Positions 1 through 8,378 of a stretch of 53,080 bases of DNA are shown here, in pieces. The notes under the pieces are model-generated. The model searched no databases. It was not told the origin of the DNA and saw only the letters and a program-made list of their open reading frames with translations. Position numbers and translations under genes: made by a program. The stretch covers positions 1-53,080 of the forward strand of contig JABDGY010000011.1 of assembly GCA_013285805.1 (NCBI GenBank). The letters run 5' to 3'. This DNA comes from Bacteroidota bacterium. GTDB taxonomy: Bacteria; Bacteroidota; Bacteroidia; JABEUT01. How positions within the stretch are numbered: the first letter of the stretch is position 1; each line of letters opens with the position of its first letter.

Positions 1-1
1 T

Positions 2-397
2 GTTATGTTCGGTAACCCTGAAACAACCACCGGTGGTAACGCGCTTAAATTTTATGCTTCAGTACGTCTCGATATCCGCCGCATAGGTCAGATAAAAGAT
101 GGCGAAACCGTAATAGGTAACCGCACCCGTGTAAAAGTGGTGAAGAACAAAGTATGCCCTCCATTCGGGTTGGCAGAGTTTGATATTCTTTACGGAGAGG
201 GCATTTCAAAAGTGGGCGAGATAGTTGACCTTGGCGCTGAAAAGAACGTGATTAAGAAAAGCGGCGCATGGTTCAGCTATGGCGAAACACGCCTTGGCCA
301 GGGTAGGGATGCTGTGAAACAAATATTCATGGACAACCCTGAGTTATCGGATGAGATAGAATTTAAAATAAAAGAAGCCCTCGCACAAAAGGCATGA
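2..397 (+). CDS. recA: RecA recombinase, C-terminal part (5' end outside window)
   Basis: Frame is open to the window edge; protein ...[69 protein letters not shown]... is canonical RecA C-terminal half. Confidence 0.97.
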   Translation, partial: VMFGNPETTTGGNALKFYASVRLDIRRIGQIKDGETVIGNRTRVKVVKNKVCPPFGLAEFDILYGEGISKVGEIVDLGAEKNVIKKSGAWFSYGETRLGQGRDAVKQIFMDNPELSDEIEFKIKEALAQKA

Positions 398-1446
398 GTA
401 CAGCCTCACGTATTTTTTCTATCGGCCTTGCAGGAATATTACTTTTTGCAGGATGCCATAACAAAGCAACAAAACAGGTACAACAGCAGCATGGTAAAGA
501 CACTACCAAGGCTGCTGTTGATACTATTTCCCCCAGGATAGCCGCACTCACCTCGCGCATAGCAGGGAATATAAGAGATGCGGATGCATATTGGCAAAGG
601 GGTAAGCTTGAAGTATTACAGAGAAATGCTAACGCGGCGTTAGGCGATTTTACACAGGCAATAAATATAGATAGTACCAAAGATACCTATTACTATAACC
701 GTGCCGATGTGTACTTTACCGCCGGCCGCACCCGCGATTCTAAAAATGATTTTGAAAAATGCATAAGCCTTAACCCACGTAATACGGATGCCTTATTAAA
801 ACTGGGTGAGATATATTTTTATGTAAGGAAGTATAAGGAATCAATTGATTTGATAGACAGGGCACTGAAGGTGAACCGCTACCTTGCCAAGGGTTATTTT
901 ATGAAGGGGATGATTTTCCTGGAAGAGAAAGATACTACTAAGGCATTGTCGAGTATGCAGACTGCGGTGGAGCAGAATACAAGTTATTTTGACGCTTACA
1001 TAGAACTTGGCCTTATATACGCGCATAGGTTCAACCCGCACGCCATTGATTATTATAATGCGGCCCTTAATATTAACCCGCATAGCATTGAACCTTATTA
1101 CGACAAAGGCATATTTTACCAATCGGTAAAAGATTTCGATAAGGCAATAGAATGTTATAACCAGCTTTTACAGATTGATTCTACCTACAAGTTCGCGCTA
1201 TATAATATAGGGTTTATTCATTTCTATAAAGGCGATGATTATAAGGTTGCTCTCAATTATTTTAATAAAGCCATTATAAGCGATTCTTCTTATACAATGG
1301 CCTACTATGCCCGTGGTAATTGCTACGAGCAGTTAAAGGATTATAAGAATGCCCTGGCAGATTATGACCACGCCATTGCCCAGGATGCAGGGTTTGAAGA
1401 GGCAAAAGAAGCCCGCAACGATTTGAAGGCCAAAATGGGCAAATAG
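394..1446 (+). CDS. TPR-repeat lipoprotein
   Basis: Signal/lipobox-like N-terminus ([13 protein letters not shown]) followed by multiple TPR-like repeats; ATG overlaps the recA stop (ATGA). Confidence 0.85.
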   Translation: MSTASRIFSIGLAGILLFAGCHNKATKQVQQQHGKDTTKAAVDTISPRIAALTSRIAGNIRDADAYWQRGKLEVLQRNANAALGDFTQAINIDSTKDTYYYNRADVYFTAGRTRDSKNDFEKCISLNPRNTDALLKLGEIYFYVRKYKESIDLIDRALKVNRYLAKGYFMKGMIFLEEKDTTKALSSMQTAVEQNTSYFDAYIELGLIYAHRFNPHAIDYYNAALNINPHSIEPYYDKGIFYQSVKDFDKAIECYNQLLQIDSTYKFALYNIGFIHFYKGDDYKVALNYFNKAIISDSSYTMAYYARGNCYEQLKDYKNALADYDHAIAQDAGFEEAKEARNDLKAKMGK

Positions 1447-1492
1447 CCGTAGTGCGAATCTCCTTATATTTACCACCTATAAAATTGTAGCT

Positions 1493-2104
1493 ATGAAAAT
1501 AATCTGCATTGGCCGCAACTATGCCGAACATGCTAAGGAGATGAAGGCCGAAACTCCGACTGAGCCAGTTTTCTTTATGAAACCTGATACAGCGCTTATC
1601 AGCGATAATGACCCGTTCTTCTTTCCGAAGTTCTCGAATGAGGTGCATTATGAAACCGAGATTGTGTTGCGCATAAATAAAAATGGCAAGAATATCCAGA
1701 AGCAATTCGCTTCGCGTTACTTTGAACAAATATCGGTAGGTATAGATTTTACAGCCCGTGATTTGCAGGCGCAGTGCAAGGCTAAAGGCTTACCCTGGGA
1801 AAAAGCAAAATCGTTTGATGGTTCGGGTGTTATTGGTACAATGGTATCGAAGGAGAAATACAAAGACATTAATAACCTGAATTTCCATTTGGATATAAAT
1901 GGTAAAACCGTACAAAAGGGCAATACTAAAGAATTGATATTCTCGTATGAAACCATTATAGAATATGTTTCGGGTTTTGTTACGCTGCGCACCGGCGATT
2001 TAATTTATACGGGTACGCCTGTAGGTGTTGGTCCCGTTAAAGTAGGTGATAGGCTGCAAGCTTATATAGAAGATGAAAAACTATTGGATTTTGAAGTAAA
2101 ATGA
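1493..2104 (+). CDS. Fumarylacetoacetate hydrolase (FAH) family protein
   Basis: MKIICIGRNYAEHAKEM...EPVFFMKPDTAL...EIVLRI...GDLIYTGTPVGVGPVKVGD are FAH-family motifs. Confidence 0.93.
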   Translation: MKIICIGRNYAEHAKEMKAETPTEPVFFMKPDTALISDNDPFFFPKFSNEVHYETEIVLRINKNGKNIQKQFASRYFEQISVGIDFTARDLQAQCKAKGLPWEKAKSFDGSGVIGTMVSKEKYKDINNLNFHLDINGKTVQKGNTKELIFSYETIIEYVSGFVTLRTGDLIYTGTPVGVGPVKVGDRLQAYIEDEKLLDFEVK

Positions 2105-3429
2105 AAAAAGTGCTCATCCTAGGGGCGGGGCGTTCATCCTCCTCCCTTATTCTATATTTACTTAAAGCCGCTGCAGAGTACGACTACGAAATTACCGTTG
2201 CCGATGCATCTGTTGAGCTTGTAAAGCAGAAGATTCAGAACTACGGCCGTTCACGGGCCGAATCGTTTGATATAAGTGATATAACCCGAACGATTGATGA
2301 AATTAAAAGAGCCGACCTCGTAATATCTATGCTTCCGGCCACATTGCATCCGCAGATAGCAAAGCTTTGTGTAGAGAATGGTAAATCTATGGTTACCGCA
2401 TCGTATGTGTCGCCCGATATGAAAGTGCTTGAGGCAGATGCGAAGAAAGCGGGCATTATATTAATGAATGAATGTGGCCTTGACCCGGGTATTGACCATG
2501 CATCGGCTATGAAAATAATAGATGAGATTAAGGAGAAGGGCGGGAAACTGCTCAGCTTTAAATCATATACAGGCGGACTTGTAGCGCCGGAATCGAACGA
2601 TAACCCTTGGGGATATAAGTTTACATGGAACCCAAGGAATGTGGTGCTGGCAGGGCAAGGGACAGCCAAGTATATTGAGAATGGAAAGGATGCCTATATA
2701 CCTTACCACAAGCTTTTCAGCCGCATTGAGAAAATGAACATTGAAGGCTATGGCGATTTTGAAGGTTATGCCAACCGCGATTCCTTAAGTTACCGTTCGG
2801 GTTATGGCATTGATAATATACCAACACTTGTACGCGGCACCTTACGTATGCCGGGCTATTGCGCTGCATGGAATGTGTTTGTGCAACTCGGTATGACAGA
2901 CGATACATACTATGTAACCGGTTCTGATAAAATGACCTGGGCCGATTTTACAGAATCGTTTATACCGGCAGGAAAGGGCGATGCAAAACAACGTCTTGCA
3001 GAATATACAGGCATTTCAGCAAAAGGCGAAGAGATGGCAAAACTGGAATGGCTCGGTATTTTCGATAAGAAACCAATTATCATGAAAGATGGTACCCCTG
3101 CGCAAATATTACAAGCATTATTGGAAGAAAAATGGAAGCTGAAGGACGGAGATATTGATATGATAGTAATGCAGCACCAGTTTGAATATGAGGTTAAGGG
3201 CAAGAAGCAAAGGCTTTATTCTTCACTTGTCGTGAAGGGCGACGATGCTATACATACTGCCATGGCAAAGACCGTCGGGCTGCCATTGGGTATAGTGACC
3301 AAATTAATTCTGAATGGCAAGATTAATTTGAAAGGGGTTTGCATACCAACGGTAAAAGAGATTTACAAACCCCTTTTGAATGAACTTGAAACACTAGCTG
3401 TCAGGTTTGAGGAAAAAATTATAGGTTGA
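2101..3429 (+). CDS. Saccharopine dehydrogenase-like (NAD(P)-dependent, C-terminal catalytic domain)
   Basis: MKKVLILGAGRSSSSLILYLL Rossmann start; NECGLDPGIDHASAM and SYTGGLVAPESNDNPWGYKFTWNPRNVVLAGQGTAKY typical of saccharopine dehydrogenases; ATGA overlap with preceding gene. Confidence 0.9.
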   Translation: MKKVLILGAGRSSSSLILYLLKAAAEYDYEITVADASVELVKQKIQNYGRSRAESFDISDITRTIDEIKRADLVISMLPATLHPQIAKLCVENGKSMVTASYVSPDMKVLEADAKKAGIILMNECGLDPGIDHASAMKIIDEIKEKGGKLLSFKSYTGGLVAPESNDNPWGYKFTWNPRNVVLAGQGTAKYIENGKDAYIPYHKLFSRIEKMNIEGYGDFEGYANRDSLSYRSGYGIDNIPTLVRGTLRMPGYCAAWNVFVQLGMTDDTYYVTGSDKMTWADFTESFIPAGKGDAKQRLAEYTGISAKGEEMAKLEWLGIFDKKPIIMKDGTPAQILQALLEEKWKLKDGDIDMIVMQHQFEYEVKGKKQRLYSSLVVKGDDAIHTAMAKTVGLPLGIVTKLILNGKINLKGVCIPTVKEIYKPLLNELETLAVRFEEKIIG

Positions 3430-3455
3430 TTTACAATAAGCTTCCTCCAGTAGTT

Positions 3456-3890
3456 CTATTCAGGTTGGCCCTTACCCGTGTTTATTAAATTAACAAGGCT
3501 TTTGGTAATATGTCCGGTCCAGCCAACCTCGCAATCGTTATAACATTCTACGCCGGGAACTAAACCAATGTGGGTAAAATCAATTTCAGAAGTATTGCCT
3601 TTGCCTGAGATTTCAAATACCACCTCAGTTCCGTTCCACTCCTTTTTTGCTTTAATCCAATCGAGGTTGCAATCGGTTACATTCCATACAACTTTTTTAC
3701 CCGGTACCAGTTCACTTATCTGAAAGTCGACAAAGGTTTTGCCAAAGTCAACTGTGAATTTATCGTTGAGTTTTTCCGATTTGCCTTTAACTTTCTTTGC
3801 CCACCATTTATCTACCTGGTTTATTTTCTCCAGGGCTTCTTCCGCCGAAGCATTTACCTTTATTGCAAGGTGAAAATCTTTTGTTTTCAT
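3456..3890 (-). CDS. SRPBCC (AHSA1/START-like) domain protein
   Basis: MKTKDFHLAIKVNASAEEALEKINQVDKWWAKKVKG... SRPBCC-like; overlaps the upstream ArsR-type gene by 4 nt. Confidence 0.8.
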   Translation of the reverse strand: MKTKDFHLAIKVNASAEEALEKINQVDKWWAKKVKGKSEKLNDKFTVDFGKTFVDFQISELVPGKKVVWNVTDCNLDWIKAKKEWNGTEVVFEISGKGNTSEIDFTHIGLVPGVECYNDCEVGWTGHITKSLVNLINTGKGQPE

Positions 3891-4207
3891 TTTGATTTAT
3901 TATTTAAAAGAGTTTCCAGTTTTTTCAATTTACTATCCCAGAACTTATCAAAGAAGTTAATGAAATCTTCTACTTCATTAAATCCATCTTGTTTTAGGGT
4001 ACAGTAGCGTTCCCTGCCGATATCTTTAATAGAAATGAAGCCCGCGTTATACATAATTTTTATGTGTTTTGAAACTGCGGGCCTGCTCATATCAAAATTT
4101 TCGGCAAGCGAATTTATGGTCATGCTGTCTTTTGAAAGCATAAGCAACATTTGCCTGCGGCTGGGGTCTGCTATTACCTGGAATGCGTCAAGGGTTCTGG
4201 CTGTCAT
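3887..4207 (-). CDS. ArsR-family winged-helix transcriptional regulator
   Basis: DAFQVIADPSRRQMLLMLSKDSMTINSLAENFDMSRPAVSKHIKIMYNAGFI is a typical ArsR HTH. Confidence 0.93.
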   Translation of the reverse strand: MTARTLDAFQVIADPSRRQMLLMLSKDSMTINSLAENFDMSRPAVSKHIKIMYNAGFISIKDIGRERYCTLKQDGFNEVEDFINFFDKFWDSKLKKLETLLNNKSK

Positions 4208-5052
4208 TGTTTGTGTGCATTTATATGTTCCTGGAAGCGCTTGAGGCAGGTGCTCCAGCCGCTGCTGTGCGTAAATACATCATCCAGAACTGTAAATCCG
4301 GTATGCTGTACTTGCAGGTCGGTGCCGTTATCTTTCGGAGTAAGTGTCCACACAACAGTAGAATTAAAAGACCTGCTCTTGTCTTTCATGTCGCCACCCC
4401 ACGAATAGGCGAGACGGGTGTAAGGCGTTACTTCCAATACTTCACAACGGGTGGTGCCATCGTAAGGACTTTTGTTTTGGACTGCATGTGTGAAACAGAA
4501 CTTGTGGCCTACTACCGGTTTGAAATCGTTTTTCATTATCCATTGTTCAATGAGCTCGGGCTTTGTAAGATATTCCCACACTTCTTGCGGCGATTGCTTA
4601 AAGTGTACGGTACGTTTGACTTCTTTTTTCGTAAGGAACTCCTCAATTTTCGCAATGTTATCGCCCCAGCCTTTATTCATCATAGTAAATGCTGTTTCCT
4701 GTTCCTCTTTAAAGCCGCTATGTTCAAGATGCAGTTCGGTGCCATTGGCTGTGGGGTTCAGTATCCACGTAACAACAGAGTCTAATGTAAACGTAACTCC
4801 ATCGCCGGGGCCTCCTTTCCACGAGTAGACAAGTTTTTTGTTGGGTACTATTTCAAGTACCTTACAATAAATAACCCCATTGAACCCGAATTGGGGCATT
4901 GGCCTTGTCGTAAAATTGAATTCGTACCCGACCTCAGGCTTGAAATCGGTGGGCATAAGCCATTGGGCCATAAGACTGGGAACGGTTAAATAAGCCCAGA
5001 CTGCCTCGGGGGCGTGGGAATAACGGTAGGTGTGTTTAATGCTTTTTGTCAT
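4204..5052 (-). CDS. Tandem SRPBCC (AHSA1-like) domain protein
   Basis: Two consecutive SRPBCC-like repeats (HTYRYSHAPEAVWAYLTVPSLMAQWLMPTDFKPEVG... and HFKQSPQEVWEYLTKPELIEQWIMKNDFKPVVG...); first gene of the overlapping 3-gene operon. Confidence 0.88.
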   Translation of the reverse strand: MTKSIKHTYRYSHAPEAVWAYLTVPSLMAQWLMPTDFKPEVGYEFNFTTRPMPQFGFNGVIYCKVLEIVPNKKLVYSWKGGPGDGVTFTLDSVVTWILNPTANGTELHLEHSGFKEEQETAFTMMNKGWGDNIAKIEEFLTKKEVKRTVHFKQSPQEVWEYLTKPELIEQWIMKNDFKPVVGHKFCFTHAVQNKSPYDGTTRCEVLEVTPYTRLAYSWGGDMKDKSRSFNSTVVWTLTPKDNGTDLQVQHTGFTVLDDVFTHSSGWSTCLKRFQEHINAHKQ

Positions 5053-5057
5053 GATAT

Positions 5058-5101
5058 GTAACTTTTAAGTTACGCAAATATATATGTAACTTTTGAGTTA
5101 C
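5058..5101 (-). promoter_or_regulatory. Two near-identical palindromic operators (GTAACTTTTAAGTTAC at 5058-5073 and GTAACTTTTGAGTTAC at 5086-5101) flanking a TATATTTG -7-like box (5082-5075, minus strand)
   Basis: Palindromes read directly; 28-bp spacing; 5 nt upstream of the start of the SRPBCC-ArsR operon. Confidence 0.75.
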
Positions 5102-5193
5102 GTATCGTTTTTCTAAACTTTTTTCAAAAATTTAGCATTAGGTGCTCCTAAAAATCATCAAATTTGGGCTGCAAAACCAATACAGACGGGCAA

Positions 5194-5643
5194 ATGATAA
5201 CATGCAGGCGTACCAATTCAGAGGATAAAGATTTCCAGGCACTGGTTAAGGAACTTGATAAGGAATTAGGTGTTATTGATGGAAAGGACCATTCCTTTTA
5301 CGACCAGTACAATAAAATTGATGGTATTAAATATGCAGTTGTTGCTTACGATAATGGTATACCTGTTGGCTGCGGAGCTATTAAAGAATTTTCCCCGCAG
5401 GAGATGGAAGTGAAGCGAATGTATGTACCTACAGAAAGGCGTGGACGGGGGATTGCCACAATAGTATTAATGGAACTTGAAAACTGGGCGAAGGAATTGG
5501 GTTATCGTAAGTGCGTTATGGAAACAGGTAAACGCCAGCCCGATGCGGTTCAGCTTTATACTAAAAATGGCTACGAAGTAATTCCCAATTATGGCCCTTA
5601 TATAGGAGTTGAGAACAGCGTTTGTTTTGAAAAGGCTCTTTAG
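5194..5643 (+). CDS. GNAT family N-acetyltransferase
   Basis: VKRMYVPTERRGRGIATIVLMELENWAKELGYRKCVMETGKRQPDAVQLYTKNGYE is a GNAT signature; ATG at 5194 preferred over TTG at 5164. Confidence 0.93.
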   Translation: MITCRRTNSEDKDFQALVKELDKELGVIDGKDHSFYDQYNKIDGIKYAVVAYDNGIPVGCGAIKEFSPQEMEVKRMYVPTERRGRGIATIVLMELENWAKELGYRKCVMETGKRQPDAVQLYTKNGYEVIPNYGPYIGVENSVCFEKAL

Positions 5644-6098
5644 TTGCCTTCTTCTGCAATTTTCTTAATCAGTACCAGAATAGGGTTCCAACCTTCGCCT
5701 TTGTTATACGTATCTTTATACCTCTTTTCTCCTTCGGCAGCACCTTCAAAGCCATCCTGAATTACTGTAAGCTTGGTTTGTTTTCCCTCTTCACGTAATT
5801 CATAAGTAACCTTCAGGTGATTTTCGGGTGTATGCGGGTAAGTTGCAAAGGCATCTATTACTGAATATTTCAACAGGGTAGGGGTCTTTATCTCTATTAC
5901 ATTCCCTGCCACAAAAACAACATCTTTGCCTTCGTGGTGGCCTCTCCATAATAGTGGGCTACCCACTTTCCAGTCGCTAATGGTTTCGCAACCAAACATG
6001 TATTTTTTTGTCTGTGCAGGGTTAACCAACGCATCCCATACCTTATTGGCGGGGGCATCTATTATTATTTCGTTTGTTACTTTCAGTTTGTCAGCCAT
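5640..6098 (-). CDS. SRPBCC domain protein (AHSA1-like)
   Basis: KVTNEIIIDAPANKVWDALVNPAQTKKYMFGCETISDWKVGSPLLWRG typical SRPBCC; convergent 4-nt stop overlap with the GNAT gene. Confidence 0.9.
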   Translation of the reverse strand: MADKLKVTNEIIIDAPANKVWDALVNPAQTKKYMFGCETISDWKVGSPLLWRGHHEGKDVVFVAGNVIEIKTPTLLKYSVIDAFATYPHTPENHLKVTYELREEGKQTKLTVIQDGFEGAAEGEKRYKDTYNKGEGWNPILVLIKKIAEEGN

Positions 6099-6180
6099 AG
6101 GGTGTGTAATTAGAAGCGCAAGTTAAACAGAAATGGAATGTGTTAGTGCAACAGAATTTAGGATTCAAAATCCGTAACAA

Positions 6181-6681
6181 TTAATTCACAATTTCAGCTT
6201 CGAAAATTCTTTGCCAGTCAGCTTTTGCAATCTTCTTTTCCCGGTTAAAGCCCAAAATGGTCATAAGATAGGCAGCCAGTAACATGCCCCAGGGGATAAA
6301 TGCAACAGGATCGAAGCTGTGCTTGGCGAAACCAACAATAGAAACACCTAATGCAGCTATAGCTACTACACTGCACCAGAATGTCATAAATATCATTACA
6401 TAAATGCTTAGCCTCATTTTAACACGGATAACCGTTTCTACAAAATCTGATTCAATGACTCCGTGAATCCTGGGTACAAATGAATTACGGTACTGTATTC
6501 TTCTTCTTATGGTAAAGGAATTGCCTTCAATAGTTCCCTTGTAAGGTTTGGCATAATCGGCATCAGAAATACGAAACCCCAGGAAATTAACTAATGCAAT
6601 ATTATCGGCAAGCCGTTTTTTTACCTCTTCTTCTTTGAGTTTAGTTCTGTATGTAATGCTGTCGAATGGGAGGTATTTCAT
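6181..6681 (-). CDS. Hypothetical membrane protein (two predicted TM segments)
   Basis: Complete ORF with hydrophobic stretches LSIYVMIFMTFWCSVVAIAALGVSIVG and FIPWGMLLAAYLMTILGF. Confidence 0.7.
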   Translation of the reverse strand: MKYLPFDSITYRTKLKEEEVKKRLADNIALVNFLGFRISDADYAKPYKGTIEGNSFTIRRRIQYRNSFVPRIHGVIESDFVETVIRVKMRLSIYVMIFMTFWCSVVAIAALGVSIVGFAKHSFDPVAFIPWGMLLAAYLMTILGFNREKKIAKADWQRIFEAEIVN

Positions 6682-6763
6682 GGTAAATGAATGAATTTAC
6701 GGCTGAAAGTTACTGAAAAATGGCCTTATTAAGCCCATATAGGCTTAGTCTGAAAAACTTTTT

Positions 6764-6771
6764 TACTTTTG
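6764..6771 (+). promoter_or_regulatory. Candidate Bacteroidota -7 element (TACTTTTG) upstream of tRNA-Ser
   Basis: Matches TAnnTTTG; followed by GCGTCCCC, similar to the tRNA-Pro upstream site TATCTTTGCGCCCC. Confidence 0.4.
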
Positions 6772-6866
6772 CGTCCCCAAAACAGTAAAAAGTTCTTAAA
6801 GTCCATAAAGTTATAAAGCCGGTACTTTTCATACCCTTTATAAACTTTTAACTTTATAAACTAATT

Positions 6867-6956
<90 letters not shown>

Positions 6957-7165
6957 GGGAATAGCGTGAATGAGAGAGAAGAGTATGAAATTACTGAAAG
7001 AGGAGTAACATTGTGATAATGCCCCTCTTGCTCACTCTGAAACTGACACTTTATCTTTATTTAAGTCTCCCCAAACGAGATAAACGAAGTTAATCCCACT
7101 CCGTAACTAACATGTGAGAGTAGGGGAGAGTACGATGAAAGTGTTAATTTTATAAATCCGATAAA

Positions 7166-7513
7166 ATGAGTGATACAGTAATCTGCCCTAAATGCCATTC
7201 CGATTTAACTTATCCTGATGGCAGCTTGATAATATGTTCTCAATGTTTTCACGAATGGCAACCGGGAGAAGAAAAAGTGGAGCAAGAGGGTGATACAGTT
7301 ACCAAGATAATGGATTCGAACGGCAATGAACTTAAGGATGGTGATTCAGTGGTCATAATTAAAGACCTTCCGGTGAAAGGTGCCCCAAAACCTTTAAAGG
7401 CGGGAACCAAAGTTAAAAACATACGCCTTACAGATGGCGATCACAACATTGATTGTCGGATTGAAGGCTTTGGGTCCGTGGGACTGAAATCGGAGTTCGT
7501 TAAAAAAGCGTAG
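7166..7513 (+). CDS. phnA: PhnA/YjdM zinc-ribbon family protein
   Basis: [25 protein letters not shown] ... [23 protein letters not shown]...[24 protein letters not shown]...LKSEFVKK matches the PhnA family end to end. Confidence 0.95.
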   Translation: MSDTVICPKCHSDLTYPDGSLIICSQCFHEWQPGEEKVEQEGDTVTKIMDSNGNELKDGDSVVIIKDLPVKGAPKPLKAGTKVKNIRLTDGDHNIDCRIEGFGSVGLKSEFVKKA

Positions 7514-7722
7514 TCAAGCTGCTCTATAATAGCCCATTTAGTAAATTGTTCGAACTTTATCGCTCTTGGGCCTCCAGAAATGGTATGGCGCAAGCAATCT
7601 CCCTCTCCGCCTTCGCCTCGGCAAAGCTTAGGTATGGAGGACATAGTCTGCAAAAAACCTTTAAAAGTAAAGAACCCTTATATTTGTACTGTTTTTAACC
7701 CCATTTTTAAACGATAGATGCT

Positions 7723-8265
7723 ATGAACCGACTTATACCTGTAAGAAGTAAAGAAGAAATACCGGCGCAATACCGCGATACCCCAATAGGATTGCTACTG
7801 GAGTATCATAATTTAGACAGGCCATTTGAAACATACCAGAACGCTAAATTGCTGGTAGGCATGTGTATGGATAACCGCAAACACCTGCATATGCCCGATA
7901 ACTTTTCGTTTATTATACGTACAGGAGGGGCAAACCTGAGGTACAGCGAGTTTAATGTGTCTTTTGCCATATCAATAGGCAATGTGGGCCATATTGCCCT
8001 TATAGGCCATAACCATTGCGGAATGGTAAACCTTGTATCAAAGAAGAAAGAATTTATAAGCGGCCTTATTGATAAAGCAGGCTGGGAAAATGAACTTGCC
8101 GTTGACCAGTTTATGAACTTTGCACCTATGTTCGAAATAAGCAATGCAATTGATTTTACGCTTAGCGAGGTTAAGCGCCTGAGGTTGCGTTATCCCAAGA
8201 TACAGATAGCCCCGATGCACTATTTGGTGGAAGACAATAAGCTTTACCTCATTAAAGAGGATTAA
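7723..8265 (+). CDS. Beta-carbonic anhydrase-like protein
   Basis: CMDNR (CxDxR) and HNHC (HxxC) zinc-ligand motifs plus FIIRTGGANLR. Confidence 0.82.
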   Translation: MNRLIPVRSKEEIPAQYRDTPIGLLLEYHNLDRPFETYQNAKLLVGMCMDNRKHLHMPDNFSFIIRTGGANLRYSEFNVSFAISIGNVGHIALIGHNHCGMVNLVSKKKEFISGLIDKAGWENELAVDQFMNFAPMFEISNAIDFTLSEVKRLRLRYPKIQIAPMHYLVEDNKLYLIKED

Positions 8266-8378
8266 TAGCGGGAAATCATCCTGAAATAAGATGCAAGCTC
8301 TTGCATTGAAGATTTTTAGTGAAAATTATGTTGGGGATTGAATTTTATCTACATTAGCCCCAACCAACTCATCTTAGT

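Noticed and set aside
4035-4828. Plus-strand ORFs at 4035..4828 opposite the ArsR/SRPBCC genes
   Set aside because: Fully antisense to well-supported genes with no recognisable domain.
7585-7640. AATCTCCCTCTCCGC (7596-7610) resembles the 3' end of tRNA-Ser (6941-6956), possible second att-type remnant
   Set aside because: Only about 9 contiguous bases match and there is no longer flank identity; this is expected by chance in this window.
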